A stretch of DNA of 64,000 nucleotides from Chitinophaga varians (GTDB lineage Bacteria; Bacteroidota; Bacteroidia; Chitinophagales; Chitinophagaceae), in contig NZ_JACVFB010000008.1 in NCBI RefSeq assembly GCF_014529945.1, positions 124,001-188,000 of the forward strand. Direction: 5' to 3'. The notes beneath the pieces were generated by a model, which was not told where the DNA came from, did not search any database, and saw nothing but the letters and a program-made list of their open reading frames with translations. A program made the translations under genes and the position numbers. The first letter of the stretch is position 1. Every line of letters begins with the position of its first letter. This document shows, one piece after another, positions 24,095-33,677 of the stretch.

Positions 24095-24130
24095 AAAAGC
24101 CGCATAAATCCTACGATTTAAGCGGCTTTA
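24095..24130 (-). terminator. Terminator next to tRNA-Lys on the island side
   Basis: AAAGCCGC-ATAAAT / ATTTA-AGCGGCTTT hairpin with a short T-run on the minus strand, 20 bp downstream of the tRNA. It lies inside the island, so the element brought its own terminator. Confidence 0.7.
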
Positions 24131-24149
24131 ATTTCCTTTGATGATTTAG

Positions 24150-24225
24150 TGGTGATCCCGCTGGGACTCGAACCCAGGGCCCATACATTAAAAGTGTATT
24201 GCTCTACCAACTGAGCTACGGAATC
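24150..24225 (-). tRNA. tRNA-Lys (anticodon TTT), CCA encoded
   Basis: The acceptor stem GATTCCG pairs with CGGGATC, one G-T pair inside; the discriminator base is A and CCA is encoded. The D-arm, the anticodon loop CTTTTAA with anticodon TTT, and the T-arm with GTTCGAGTC are all present. 76 nt including CCA. Its 3' end (24152-24168) is duplicated at 20977-20993. Confidence 0.95.
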
Positions 24226-24303
24226 TTAACACCCCGTTTGTTTAACGGAGTGCAAAGATAGGAATAAATATTTTTCTTCCAAATACTTTTCTAAAAATTT
24301 TTC

Positions 24304-26733
24304 CTATTTGCCTGTAAACACCACCTTGTAGCGGATGAGCGGGTCATCTTTTTCCTGCTGGTCGAACACGTGCAGCAGATAATATTTACCGGCTACCCAG
24401 TCATTCACCGCGTTGTCATAGTACGGGCTACCGGGATTACCGCTTTGTCCGCCGGGATAAATACCATAGGCTTCTGTCTTATCTGACAGCTGCACCACCA
24501 TGCGCCAGGAAGGGCCGTGGGTGTCTCTGGTGGCGTTAACGATGTGTCTTCCGCCGCCGGTATTCAGGTGCATGGCGCTGAAGGCGGGAATGACGCGGGT
24601 AAGGTGACGGATATTAGTACCGCGGGCTTTGCCCAGCTCCAGTTTACCGGCTTTATTCAATTCCGCCATTTCTTTGGTGATGGAGGTAAAAGAGCCAAAC
24701 ACCAGGCCTGACAATGTTTCTTTCTGCGGCGTGTTGATATTGTCCACGAAGTGCACGGCGCTGTCACGCAGCAACATCAGCAAGGTAGTGGTAGACTGCG
24801 GCATGGCTAATATGGTGGAATCTTTCGGCACCAGTTCATCGCGGAAAATCGTATCTGACAGATGCTCCCACAGGGCATTAAAAATTGTCGCCGCTTTGCT
24901 GTCCGGAGAAGCGACACAGTCCCATTGCGTCAACAGCTGCCAGTAAGGACGCTGCGCATCGGTGAGCGCGGCGGTATCCATATGTTTGCGGATAAGTGGC
25001 ATCGCTGCGGCGGCAAACAGGTTTTTGTTATCATTCTGAAGCGTCATCATGTCCTGCGGTGTGATCTGGTTCATCTCACCCAGCCGGTTGTTGATCCGCT
25101 CGCCGCGGAACAGATCATATTCGGCGCTATACAGCACATAAGGATAGGTATTGTCTGTAGGCCGTTGATTGGCGGAGCTGACAAAGCCTCGTTCCGGATT
25201 TTTGATATGTGGCAGCTCGGCATGGGGGATATACCCTTGCCAGGCGTAGGTGCTGTCGCTGCCCGGCATAATCCATTTACCCTGGTCCTGCCAGCGTAAC
25301 GGGTACTGCCCATTATGCCAGATCGCGATGTCGCCCGCTTTATCGGCAAATACGAAGTTTTGCGCCGGGCAGGTAAAGGTACGTAGCGCATCGAGATAGT
25401 CGTCGTAATTATGGGCTTTATTGAGGCGGTAGAAGGTACGCAGCTCATTGGAGGAATCCAGGGCCTTCCAACGCATGGCGAGGAAAGACTGCCCGGCTAT
25501 CTTTTCAGGGAAGGTATTATCGTATGCTACCGGGCCAAACACGGTGTAGGCCACGGTATCATAAACGGTAGCGCCGCCTCTCACTTTGATGGCCTCTACC
25601 CGCAGGTCTGCCGCGCGATAGCTGCCGTTGAACAGGTATTCTTTTTTACCGTTGCGGAATTGCATCCGGTAATAATCTTTCACATCTTCTTCTCCGTTGG
25701 TAACACCCCATGCGATGTGATCATTGAAGCCGATGATCACACCGGGAGCGCCCGGCAGGGAGGCGCCGTAGACGTTCATATCCGGGGTATGCACCTGCAC
25801 CTCATACCAGAGGGAAGGCAGGCTGAGTCCGAGGTGCGGGTCGCTACAGAGAATGGGGGCGCCCGAGCGGGTTTTACTGCCGGCTACGGCCCAGTTGTTG
25901 CTGCCATTGGCCGGATCAGGCTTGTCCTGTTTAAACTTCATAAAAGCCGCATCGATGGCCAACACGCTGTCGGGCGGCGCCACTGCTTTGGCAGAAGCGG
26001 CTGCGAAAGGCGTCCCTCGGGGAATAATCGGATATAAGGTGTCCTGAAAATCGGGATATAACAGGTTGAAATCAGCCATGGAAAACAGCCGGCGGGCATT
26101 GGTATATTCCAGGTCATTGCAGAACCCGGCCAGATCGGCTGACATATACTTTAACAGCAGGGCAGATTTGATCACGTCCCACTTTTCCGGCTTATAATCG
26201 AGGATCTTGTACTCCACCGGCAGCGTGGCGGGCGTGAGCTGGGCGATATAGGCGTTCACCCCGTCGGCATACGAATGGATGGCTGTCCTGGTGGCAGGAT
26301 CCGTTTCCATCACCGCTACCGACCTCTCTGCGGCATACACCATCCCATCGCGGCGCTTACCCCTGTCATATTTCACCAGGCCAGGCCCCAGCACCTCCGA
26401 TAACCGGCCGGCGGCAGCGAAAGTCTGCAGCTCCATCTGCCAGAGACGGTCACGCGCGGTAACATACCCCTGCACATAGTAGGCATCCGCCTCGTTCTCC
26501 GCAAAGATGTGCGGCACGGCACGATCATCGTACCATACTTCCACTTTACCGGTCAAACCGGGGAGCACCATGTTCTCATGTGGCCGCTCTCCTATCACTT
26601 CTGCATTCTGCCAGAAACCGGTCTGCGGGCTTAACAATTTTCCCATCGGGGGAAGCACACCTATTTTGTTGCTGAGCGCATAGGTAAGCGATAATGTAAC
26701 GGCTGCGGTGATAACTGCTGGGATGATTCTCAT
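24304..26733 (-). CDS. Penicillin acylase family Ntn-hydrolase
   Basis: 809 residues, precursor size of the family. N-terminal signal/anchor helix (IIPAVITAAVTLSLTYAL), then an A-chain part. The autocatalytic site is ANGSNNWAV with the nucleophile Ser at about residue 278, and the conserved SDPHLGLSLPSLWYEVQVHT and GASLPGAPGVIIGFND follow. The enzyme cleaves amide-linked acyl groups: penicillins, acyl-homoserine lactones or acyl-peptides; which one cannot be read from sequence. Ends 79 bp from the tRNA-Lys gene. Its own promoter is within 60 bp of the ATG. Confidence 0.9.
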   Translation of the reverse strand: MRIIPAVITAAVTLSLTYALSNKIGVLPPMGKLLSPQTGFWQNAEVIGERPHENMVLPGLTGKVEVWYDDRAVPHIFAENEADAYYVQGYVTARDRLWQMELQTFAAAGRLSEVLGPGLVKYDRGKRRDGMVYAAERSVAVMETDPATRTAIHSYADGVNAYIAQLTPATLPVEYKILDYKPEKWDVIKSALLLKYMSADLAGFCNDLEYTNARRLFSMADFNLLYPDFQDTLYPIIPRGTPFAAASAKAVAPPDSVLAIDAAFMKFKQDKPDPANGSNNWAVAGSKTRSGAPILCSDPHLGLSLPSLWYEVQVHTPDMNVYGASLPGAPGVIIGFNDHIAWGVTNGEEDVKDYYRMQFRNGKKEYLFNGSYRAADLRVEAIKVRGGATVYDTVAYTVFGPVAYDNTFPEKIAGQSFLAMRWKALDSSNELRTFYRLNKAHNYDDYLDALRTFTCPAQNFVFADKAGDIAIWHNGQYPLRWQDQGKWIMPGSDSTYAWQGYIPHAELPHIKNPERGFVSSANQRPTDNTYPYVLYSAEYDLFRGERINNRLGEMNQITPQDMMTLQNDNKNLFAAAAMPLIRKHMDTAALTDAQRPYWQLLTQWDCVASPDSKAATIFNALWEHLSDTIFRDELVPKDSTILAMPQSTTTLLMLLRDSAVHFVDNINTPQKETLSGLVFGSFTSITKEMAELNKAGKLELGKARGTNIRHLTRVIPAFSAMHLNTGGGRHIVNATRDTHGPSWRMVVQLSDKTEAYGIYPGGQSGNPGSPYYDNAVNDWVAGKYYLLHVFDQQEKDDPLIRYKVVFTGK

Positions 26734-26787
26734 AAATAGTAGCTCGGATGTATATATGTAAAATACGCTATTTTTTCATCAAACGAG

Positions 26788-27903
26788 CTAATGCAATAAG
26801 ACTTTTATGAGCAGGTCTGTTTCCTCCATGGTATTAAAGCTGTGCAGCACGATCCGCAGCCGCTCCTCACCTTTGGGCACCGTAGGATGCAGTATCGCCC
26901 GCACATCCAGGCCGGCCGATTGCAGCATCGCGGCAATGGTACGGGTATGCTCGTTGCCTTTTGTCAAAACGCCCTGAACAGGCGTATCCCCGGGCAATAA
27001 CGTCAACGATTGTACGCCGGTGCGGAAATGCCGGACCAGCGCCGATAGTTGCTCACGGGCCTCGTCCATGTAAGGAAAGAGGCTGTAGCTCGCCTGTATG
27101 GCGGCGATGGCCGAAGGCGGCAAGGCCGTGGTATAAATCAGCGACCGGGAAAAATTGATCAGATAATCCCGCAGCGTGGCAGAACCTAACACCACGGCGC
27201 CATGGCAGCCGACCGCTTTTCCAAAGGTATGCACCCGCGCGAAACAGGCGTCTTCCAGCCCCAATGCCTGTACCAGGCCCGCGCCTTTTGGTCCCACCAC
27301 ACCGGTGGCATGGGCTTCATCCACGATCAGGTGCGCCCCATATTCTTCACACAACGACACAATGGCCTGCAACGGCGCCATATCACCATCCATGGAATAA
27401 ACTGACTCCACCGCCACAAAACAGTTGCCACCCGCGTTGTTGATCTTTTTACGGAGATCCTCCATATCATTATGCCGGAAAGAAAAAGTCTGCGCGTTGG
27501 ACAAACGCATGCCATCACGGATAGAAGCATGCACCAGCTGGTCATACACCACGGTGTCCCCCTTCTGCGGCACACAGGAAAAGAGGCCCAGATTAGCATC
27601 ATAACCGGAATTGTAAATCAACGCGGCATCGGCCTGATGAAAAGCCGCTAAATCCGCCTCCACATCATTGATCCATTGATAATTGCCCGCCAGCAACCGC
27701 GAACCGGTACTGCCGTGCGACACCGGCCGCTCCTGCTGCAACTCCCTTATCTTTTCCTGTAAAGCCGCACTACGCGCCAGTCCCAGATAATCGTTGGAAC
27801 AGAAATCTACAAGTTGACCCGGTAACCGCAACTCCCGGAAGGAATGATGTTCGCGCCGTTGTAACAACGGTTGCAATAAAAAGGGCTCTGGACTTCTGTG
27901 CAT
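26788..27903 (-). CDS. bioF: 8-amino-7-oxononanoate synthase-like PLP enzyme
   Basis: 371 residues from the ATG at 27903 (MHRSPEPFLLQPLLQRREHH). A longer frame upstream would run over the promoter of the divergent gene and lacks family similarity. VDFCSNDYLGLARS and GSTGSRLLAGN match the AONS family. The HTFGKAVGCHGAV segment holds the PLP lysine (about residue 229). It joins pimeloyl-CoA or -ACP to alanine in biotin synthesis; 2-amino-3-ketobutyrate CoA ligase is the main alternative. No other bio genes are next to it. Confidence 0.8.
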   Translation of the reverse strand: MHRSPEPFLLQPLLQRREHHSFRELRLPGQLVDFCSNDYLGLARSAALQEKIRELQQERPVSHGSTGSRLLAGNYQWINDVEADLAAFHQADAALIYNSGYDANLGLFSCVPQKGDTVVYDQLVHASIRDGMRLSNAQTFSFRHNDMEDLRKKINNAGGNCFVAVESVYSMDGDMAPLQAIVSLCEEYGAHLIVDEAHATGVVGPKGAGLVQALGLEDACFARVHTFGKAVGCHGAVVLGSATLRDYLINFSRSLIYTTALPPSAIAAIQASYSLFPYMDEAREQLSALVRHFRTGVQSLTLLPGDTPVQGVLTKGNEHTRTIAAMLQSAGLDVRAILHPTVPKGEERLRIVLHSFNTMEETDLLIKVLLH

Positions 27904-27984
27904 ATACAAATGGGCTTTTAGCAAATTAACAGATTCAATACTATCTTCGCACCACAAAAATAACCAATACCAGAAAGCGAAAAC

Positions 27985-28581
27985 ATGAGCAAAGTATCCA
28001 TACTCGGATTAAAATTACCTACCGACCCCCGCTGGGTGAATCTCGCAGCTATTTCTCTGCAGGATATCCTCACGGACCATGCCTACTGTGAACAGAAAGC
28101 TGCCTCCTCCGCCATCTCCCTTATCCAGCGCAATCCGGAAAGAGAAAAACTGGTACAGGAACTGGCACCTATCGTGACGGAAGAATGGGGACATTTCCGG
28201 CAGGTACTGGCCGAGATGAAGAAAAGAGGGCTCCCGCTGGGCAAACAACGGAAAGATGATTATGTGAACGCCCTCATGGACAACCGCGTCAAAGGCGGCA
28301 GCGCTGATGATGCCTTCCTCGATGCCCTGCTGATCTTCGCCCTCATCGAAGCCCGCAGCTGTGAACGTTTCCGCCTCCTCAGCGAAGGACTGGAAGACGA
28401 ATACCTGCGCGAATTCTACCGTCGCTTCATGATCTCCGAAGCCGGCCACTACAGGTTATTTATCGATCTGGCCAATGAATATTTCCCGGAAGAAAAAGTG
28501 CGCAAAAGATGGGAGGAATGGCTGAAAATGGAAGCCGAAATCCTGCAAAATATTGAAGTGCGCGGCGACCGCATGCACTAG
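27985..28581 (+). CDS. miaE: tRNA-(ms2io6A)-hydroxylase MiaE-like
   Basis: 198 residues with the MiaE beginning LGLKLPTDPRWVNLAAISLQ and DHAYCEQKAASSAISLIQRN. Diiron ligands are suggested by EEWGHF, EARSCERF and EAGHYRLF, the four-helix ferritin-like pattern. It hydroxylates ms2i6A at position 37 of tRNAs using oxygen. Divergent from bioF (81 bp). A TATCTTCG promoter-like box lies at 27942-27949. Confidence 0.9.
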   Translation: MSKVSILGLKLPTDPRWVNLAAISLQDILTDHAYCEQKAASSAISLIQRNPEREKLVQELAPIVTEEWGHFRQVLAEMKKRGLPLGKQRKDDYVNALMDNRVKGGSADDAFLDALLIFALIEARSCERFRLLSEGLEDEYLREFYRRFMISEAGHYRLFIDLANEYFPEEKVRKRWEEWLKMEAEILQNIEVRGDRMH

Positions 28582-28582
28582 C

Positions 28583-28670
28583 ATTTTTTTATTTTGATAT
28601 TTTGATATTTCACCGGGTTGTTGCAAGGAAAGAACCCCATGAAATATCAAAATATCAAAATGAAAAAAAT
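28583..28670. repeat. AT-rich intergenic inverted repeat R1
   Basis: Arms 28583-28611 and 28641-28670, near-perfect: TTTTGATAT repeated twice on the left, ATATCAAAA repeated twice on the right. It lies between convergent miaE and patatin genes and can fold as a bidirectional terminator. Confidence 0.75.
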
Positions 28671-30934
28671 CAGAAATTAAACCCGAGGTTCACATAAAAC
28701 TTCAGCTTACCCGATTGGTCACTGTACATCATCGTGGCTTCTATAGGCCCCAGGAAACTGGCGTAACCCGCTCCCAGCCCGTAACCCGTCAACCCGCTGT
28801 AAGTGCTTTGGGCGCCAATCAGGCTGCTGTTATACAAAGCTGCTCCTACTCTGGGTATCGCATAAAACTTCCGTATAATTTCATATTGCCACGCAGCCTG
28901 CACCGCCGCTACTTTTGAAGACATCACCTCCCCTTCAAACACCCCCACGAACGGCACCTGGTTGCGGATCACATCGTTCATCCCGCCTACCACATAAGCA
29001 CTCACCACGGATTCGTTATAATTAAAATTCCATCCCAGATTACCATTAAACTGTAAAGCTGATTTCCGCCCCAGCGGCACATAATATTTTGCATTGACCA
29101 GCAGCCGTTGATAGTTATTGAACCGGACACCAGCACTGTCAAGGTCCAGCGGGAAACCGCTATTGTTAACATTAATACCGGAATGCTGGTTGTAGATGAA
29201 CCCTCCCTCTATGTTGAGCAGCAGCCCGCTGGTAGGATACACCTTCCGGTTCACCGAATTCACACCCAGAAAAGCATAGCTGTTCAGCTGATTGGTACTG
29301 CCTCTTATTTCCACAAAAGGCGAGTACTGCGGTTTGTATTTGATATATTCCCAACGTGTACCCGCGCCGAAAGCGATGTTACCGCTGGGAGAATATTGCA
29401 GGTTGATGTCTACATTCGCGTATTTATTGCGATAAGGCTGCATCTTGGTCAGGTCTTCATCATAAAACGTCAGGGCCGTGTTTTCATAATAGGCACCCAG
29501 CCCAAAACCAAAGCTACGGCTGCGTCCCAGATACTTGAAGTACTGAGCTTCCAGCCGTGGGTTTTCACTGACGGCCACACTCACAAAAGAACGGGAGTTA
29601 GGCACGATAAAATTCCGTTGCGTGAGGTTAAGGATGGCACTGGCGCCGGTAAGCGTGTTATAGTTGATGGCAAACTTCACGTATGTCAGCGGGTTTTCTT
29701 CCGCTGCGATCTCCATCCTGTATTGCCCATATCCTTCCGGATGCAGGTTATAGGTGATCTGTTTGAAGAAGCGGGTGCCATATACCCTTTGGATGGCTTC
29801 GCGCAGCTGCGCGTTGCTGTAACAGCCGCCAGGCTTCAGATGCAGCCTTTGCAGGAAAAACTTCTCATCAGAATGTACCAACCCCGACACATGAATGCTG
29901 CTCAGTTCCACATCGGCCGAAAAGGGCAATCTGTTCACATTTGCCAGGTGCGCATTCAACGAGTCTGCCAGATGTTTGAACACCGGATACATCTCCCGTC
30001 CCTTCCTTTTACCAATCTCGATGATAGAGTCTACACTGTTGAAGGCTGCGGCGGAATAGTTTTCCAATTCATTGCTGATCGGGATATAGATGTCGCACAG
30101 CTTACGGGCTTTTTCAAAATCAGCGGCATCTTTATAAAAACCCAGCTGGTACAGGATATCAAAAGGAGTGACCAGCTGTTCGGCCTTACGCAGTCCCCCG
30201 CTTACATTGGAGCCAATCACGATATCGGCGCCCATATCCTTGGCGGTGATCACGGGGAAGTTACGCACCACGCCGCCATCCACCAGTTTACGGTCCCCTA
30301 TTTTCACGGCCGTGAAGATGGAGGGAATGGCCATACTGGCACGCATACTCGTGACAATCTCTCCTGAGTCCAGCGTAACGATCTGGCCGGTGGCCACATC
30401 TGTGGCAATACATTTGAAGGGAATATCAAATGTGGAAAAGTCTTTTTTATCCTTCACCGGCCAGCTGAGCTTCGCCAGCTCCAGCCACAGCGCTTCTCCG
30501 GAGATAACGCCGGAGGCCAGCTTCGGACGGCCGTATTCAAAAGGTATCTCGATAATATATTTGTTGTACTCGTTCTTTTCTTCGTAGGAAATATCTGTCA
30601 ACACCGGCTGATTGGTAAATAAGCTGTTCCAGTCCAGCCGCCGGGCCACGGCTTCGATGGAATCGCCGGAGTAGCCCATGGCATAGAGTGCGCCTACAAT
30701 ACTACCCATGCTCGTTCCCGTGAGATAGTCGACTTTAAGCCCCGCACTGTCTATGGCCTCGAGAATGCCGATGTGTGCGAGCCCGCGGGCGCCACCGCCG
30801 CTGAGCGTCAGCCCGATCTTAGGCCCGTTATGGGCAGGCTGCTGCGCCTGCAGGCCCGTGCAGAAAAACAACTGTCCGAATAAAAATGCAAAAAATAGTC
30901 TGCTGAAATGTAATAACTGTCCCTGGTTCATCAT
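28670..30934 (-). CDS. Patatin-like phospholipase with BamA-type beta-barrel (PlpD-like)
   Basis: 754 residues. Signal peptide to about residue 30 (cleavage after LQA). Patatin domain about 38-300 with the oxyanion hole GGGAR (46-50), nucleophile GTSMG (Ser75), and DGG in KLVDGGVVRNFP. A POTRA-like segment follows (345-420), then a C-terminal beta-barrel of the BamA/Omp85 type ending in NLGFNF with a terminal Phe. This is the type Vd (PlpD) layout. It is probably an outer-membrane phospholipase. Its own promoter faces the MHS gene. Confidence 0.88.
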   Translation of the reverse strand: MMNQGQLLHFSRLFFAFLFGQLFFCTGLQAQQPAHNGPKIGLTLSGGGARGLAHIGILEAIDSAGLKVDYLTGTSMGSIVGALYAMGYSGDSIEAVARRLDWNSLFTNQPVLTDISYEEKNEYNKYIIEIPFEYGRPKLASGVISGEALWLELAKLSWPVKDKKDFSTFDIPFKCIATDVATGQIVTLDSGEIVTSMRASMAIPSIFTAVKIGDRKLVDGGVVRNFPVITAKDMGADIVIGSNVSGGLRKAEQLVTPFDILYQLGFYKDAADFEKARKLCDIYIPISNELENYSAAAFNSVDSIIEIGKRKGREMYPVFKHLADSLNAHLANVNRLPFSADVELSSIHVSGLVHSDEKFFLQRLHLKPGGCYSNAQLREAIQRVYGTRFFKQITYNLHPEGYGQYRMEIAAEENPLTYVKFAINYNTLTGASAILNLTQRNFIVPNSRSFVSVAVSENPRLEAQYFKYLGRSRSFGFGLGAYYENTALTFYDEDLTKMQPYRNKYANVDINLQYSPSGNIAFGAGTRWEYIKYKPQYSPFVEIRGSTNQLNSYAFLGVNSVNRKVYPTSGLLLNIEGGFIYNQHSGINVNNSGFPLDLDSAGVRFNNYQRLLVNAKYYVPLGRKSALQFNGNLGWNFNYNESVVSAYVVGGMNDVIRNQVPFVGVFEGEVMSSKVAAVQAAWQYEIIRKFYAIPRVGAALYNSSLIGAQSTYSGLTGYGLGAGYASFLGPIEATMMYSDQSGKLKFYVNLGFNF

Positions 30935-30996
30935 AGTTTATTGCGGCTGTAATTAAAGATAAGGCTTTATTCCGTTTAAGATTCTGGTGCCAACAC

Positions 30997-31027
30997 TTGC
31001 ACCCATAATAATTATTTCCTATCTTTT
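30997..31027 (+). promoter_or_regulatory. Promoter of the MHS transporter
   Basis: TTG at 30997-30999 and TATCTTTT at 31020-31027 with 20 bp between, 48 bp before the ATG. Fits the Bacteroidota -33/-7 pattern with one mismatch in the -7 box. Confidence 0.4.
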
Positions 31028-31075
31028 TCCCTTCAACCGACAACCCAAAAAACCCATCGCTTAAAAATTCGCATA

Positions 31076-32533
31076 ATGCAACAAACCGGGACTAAAACTA
31101 TCTGGCAGGTGATCATGGCCTCTTCTGCCGGTACACTGATAGAATGGTATGACTTCTACATTTTCGGCAGCCTGTCGGCCATTATTTCGGAAAAGTTCTT
31201 TCCGCCCAGCAATCCGGAACTGGCGTATATCGCCACACTGGCTACTTTCGCTGTAGGCTTCATCGTCAGGCCTTTTGGCGCCATCGTTTTCGGACGGCTC
31301 GGTGACCTGGTAGGCCGTAAATACACCTTCCTCCTTACCCTGTTGATCATGGGCGGCTCTACTTTCGCTATCGGCCTGATACCCAGTTACCATACCATCG
31401 GCGTACTGGCCCCCATGCTGGTGCTGCTGCTACGCTTATTACAGGGCCTGGCGCTGGGTGGCGAATATGGCGGAGCAGCCACCTATGTGGCGGAACACTC
31501 CCCCAACAATCGCCGCGGCTACTATACCAGCTTCATTCAGACCACCGCCACCCTCGGACTGTTCGTGTCACTGGCCGTGATACTGATCACCCGTACTGTG
31601 ATGACCCCGGCCGATTTTAACAACTACGGCTGGCGTATCCCTTTCCTGTTGTCCGTTTTGCTGGTGATCATGTCTTACTACATCCGTATTCGCTTACAGG
31701 AATCCCCTTTATTCATCCAGATGAAAAAAGAGGGCAAAACATCGGCTAATCCCATCAAAGAAAGCTTTGGCAATAAAGAAAACCTGAAACTGGTGCTGAT
31801 AGCCCTCTTCGGTGCAGCGATGGGGCAGGGCGTGGTGTGGTATACCGGACAGTTCTATGCGCTTTCTTTTCTTCAGAAAACGATGAACATCGAATTTGTG
31901 CAATCTAATATCATCATCGCGCTGGCGCTACTGCTGGGCACACCGCTGTTTATTTACTTCGGGTCGCTGTCCGACCGCATCGGCCGGAAAAAGATCATGC
32001 TGACGGGTATGCTCATCGCAGCACTGGCCTACTATCCGATCTACAAGGCCATGGACACCATCGGTGATGTGAAACAGAAAACGGAACTGACGGAACTGTA
32101 TAAGATTGAAAGCAACCAGTCCAAAAATGACGCAGGTCAATTTGTGCAGCATACCACCAAGGTGCATACCTATGCTGACGGCAGCGTGCTCCGTATCAGC
32201 GAAGGCAAATCGGAACTAACGGTGGACAATACACGCATGGCCATGCTGGTGCTCCTGATTTTTGTACAGGTGGTGTTCGTGACCATGGTATATGCGCCCA
32301 TCGCGGCTTTTCTGGTGGAGATGTTCCCTACCAGGATACGGTATACGTCGATGTCGCTGCCGTATCATATCGGCAACGGCGTTTTCGGTGGACTGTTACC
32401 CACCATTTCCACTATCCTGGTCACCAAAACCGGCAATCACCTGGCCGGATTGATTTATCCTATAGCCGTGGCTGTTATCTGTTTCGCGATAGGCCTGGTA
32501 TATATGAAAGACAATAAGAATGCGGAAATTTGA
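31076..32533 (+). CDS. MHS-family MFS transporter
   Basis: 485 residues, 12 membrane helices. MHS signatures: IEWYDFYIFGSL near the start, RPFGAIVFGRLGDLVGRK in loop 2-3, LQGLALGGEYGGAATYVAEH in helix 5. There is a hydrophilic insertion (about 330-385, YKAMDTIGDVKQKTELTELY onward, rich in polar residues) before helix 9; such insertions occur in relatives of this phylum. These are proton symporters for metabolites such as proline/betaine, citrate or alpha-ketoglutarate; the substrate is not clear. Ends exactly at the start of repeat R2. Confidence 0.85.
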   Translation: MQQTGTKTIWQVIMASSAGTLIEWYDFYIFGSLSAIISEKFFPPSNPELAYIATLATFAVGFIVRPFGAIVFGRLGDLVGRKYTFLLTLLIMGGSTFAIGLIPSYHTIGVLAPMLVLLLRLLQGLALGGEYGGAATYVAEHSPNNRRGYYTSFIQTTATLGLFVSLAVILITRTVMTPADFNNYGWRIPFLLSVLLVIMSYYIRIRLQESPLFIQMKKEGKTSANPIKESFGNKENLKLVLIALFGAAMGQGVVWYTGQFYALSFLQKTMNIEFVQSNIIIALALLLGTPLFIYFGSLSDRIGRKKIMLTGMLIAALAYYPIYKAMDTIGDVKQKTELTELYKIESNQSKNDAGQFVQHTTKVHTYADGSVLRISEGKSELTVDNTRMAMLVLLIFVQVVFVTMVYAPIAAFLVEMFPTRIRYTSMSLPYHIGNGVFGGLLPTISTILVTKTGNHLAGLIYPIAVAVICFAIGLVYMKDNKNAEI

Positions 32534-32680
32534 TTTACGGATTTCTTGATTTACGAATTTTGGGATTTCGGGGTTTACCAAAGAGGAGACTACCTTAAAT
32601 TATATCATTTGATTTTTTGTTGTCTTCGCACTATAATCCCCGACATTCCAAAATTCGTAAATCAGGAAATCCGTAAATCA
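32531..32680. repeat. AT-rich intergenic inverted repeat R2
   Basis: Arms of 43 bp (32531-32573 and 32638-32680) match at about 40 positions. Each is built from GATTTACG-type words; the left arm starts at the MHS stop codon. It separates convergent MHS and GSCFA genes. Confidence 0.8.
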
Positions 32681-32702
32681 CAATAACCAAATATTTAAAT
32701 AT

Positions 32703-33674
32703 CTAAATAAAAAAATCGTGGAGGTCGTTGAGATGCAGGTACGGGTGTGCCTGCATCAGCTGTTTTACTTTCGCGGCGTAGGTACGACGGAACTGCTGGT
32801 GTTGGCTGCTCTCCGGATTAAATGGCCGGTGTTGAGCCGCCCTGTTGATTTCCGCAATAGTATGCACTAAAGGCTGACTGCCGCTATGGACAGCAGATTT
32901 CACCACATGGTCCCACACATAATTGACAGCCGTTTCATTAGGATGCACCATGTCTTCCTTATAAAAACGGTAATCGCGCAGGTCATCGATCACCAGCTCA
33001 TAAGCCGGAAAATACCAGAGGCGGGAAAACTTGTTCACCATATGATGTACCGCCTGTAGCAGTACCGCTTTACTGAGATTGTTTTCCACCACGCCATCAC
33101 GGACATACCGTACCGGGCTAACGGTGAAGAGTATATTAACTTTTCTGTTGCGGAAAAACAGCCGGTGCATCATGTTATCGAGGGCTGTCACGATCTCTTC
33201 CACGGTGAGCAGTCTTTTGTAGAAGCTCGCTGCCGGCACCTTGTGGCAGTTGCCCACCAGGTGGCTCCCTTCTTTCAGGAAATAAGCGTGAGCTGAGCCT
33301 AATGTCAGCACCAGCCAGTCGGCCTGCTCCAGCGACTGCATGGCTGCCTGTTGTGCGGTATTGATCTGCTCCAGCACCGCTTCGGGGGAAGTACCGGAAA
33401 AGCGGCTGTGGTGGTCCCAGCTGTGCCAGGTGTCCTGATGCTGAAAGAGATCTTCCCGGGTATACACTTTGCCGTCCAGGTAGGTAGTGAGTGCATGGGT
33501 AAGGCTCAACGGGTTAAAGAGAATACCATGTGGATTGAGGAGGGTATTAAAGCGATGCTCCTGCAGTTTGGCCCCTATCTCTTCTGCGAAACAGGAGCCC
33601 ATGAGCATGATCTTATCGGTATATTGAATGCCCGGCGCTATGGTATCTACCGGGAAACTCAGGTGAAATTGCAT
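32703..33674 (-). CDS. GSCFA domain protein
   Basis: 323 residues. The family-defining GSCFA box is at 26-30 (IMLMGSCFAEEIG), then HGILFNPLSL and a C-terminal ELVIDDLRDYRFYKEDMVHPN segment. GSCFA proteins are SGNH-hydrolase-like; the Ser of GSCFA is the expected nucleophile, and DMVHP supplies Asp/His. They are common in Bacteroidota and are of unknown substrate. Begins 3 bp after the HMGL-like stop, so it is co-transcribed. Confidence 0.88.
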   Translation of the reverse strand: MQFHLSFPVDTIAPGIQYTDKIMLMGSCFAEEIGAKLQEHRFNTLLNPHGILFNPLSLTHALTTYLDGKVYTREDLFQHQDTWHSWDHHSRFSGTSPEAVLEQINTAQQAAMQSLEQADWLVLTLGSAHAYFLKEGSHLVGNCHKVPAASFYKRLLTVEEIVTALDNMMHRLFFRNRKVNILFTVSPVRYVRDGVVENNLSKAVLLQAVHHMVNKFSRLWYFPAYELVIDDLRDYRFYKEDMVHPNETAVNYVWDHVVKSAVHSGSQPLVHTIAEINRAAQHRPFNPESSQHQQFRRTYAAKVKQLMQAHPYLHLNDLHDFFI

Positions 33675-33677
33675 GTG

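Larger units (their letters stand above)
20977..24168. mobile_element. 3.2-kb genomic island integrated in tRNA-Lys
   Basis: The 17-bp GTGATCCCGCTGGGACT occurs at 20977-20993 and again inside the tRNA-Lys 3' end at 24152-24168, in the same orientation. Just inside each copy is GTATCC-N6-GTATCC (21042-21059 and 24032-24049), as expected of integrase arm sites. The interval is AT-rich against its surroundings and carries a broken DUF6876 gene and the 2TM gene pair. No intact integrase is seen, so the island is fixed or depends on another element's integrase. Confidence 0.75.

Noticed and set aside
25411..26037. Plus-strand frame of 208 codons opposite penicillin acylase
   Set aside because: Antisense shadow of a clear Ntn-hydrolase gene.
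29108..30367. Long plus-strand frame of 419 codons opposite the patatin gene
   Set aside because: Antisense to a well-matched protein; its length comes from codon bias and it has no motif.
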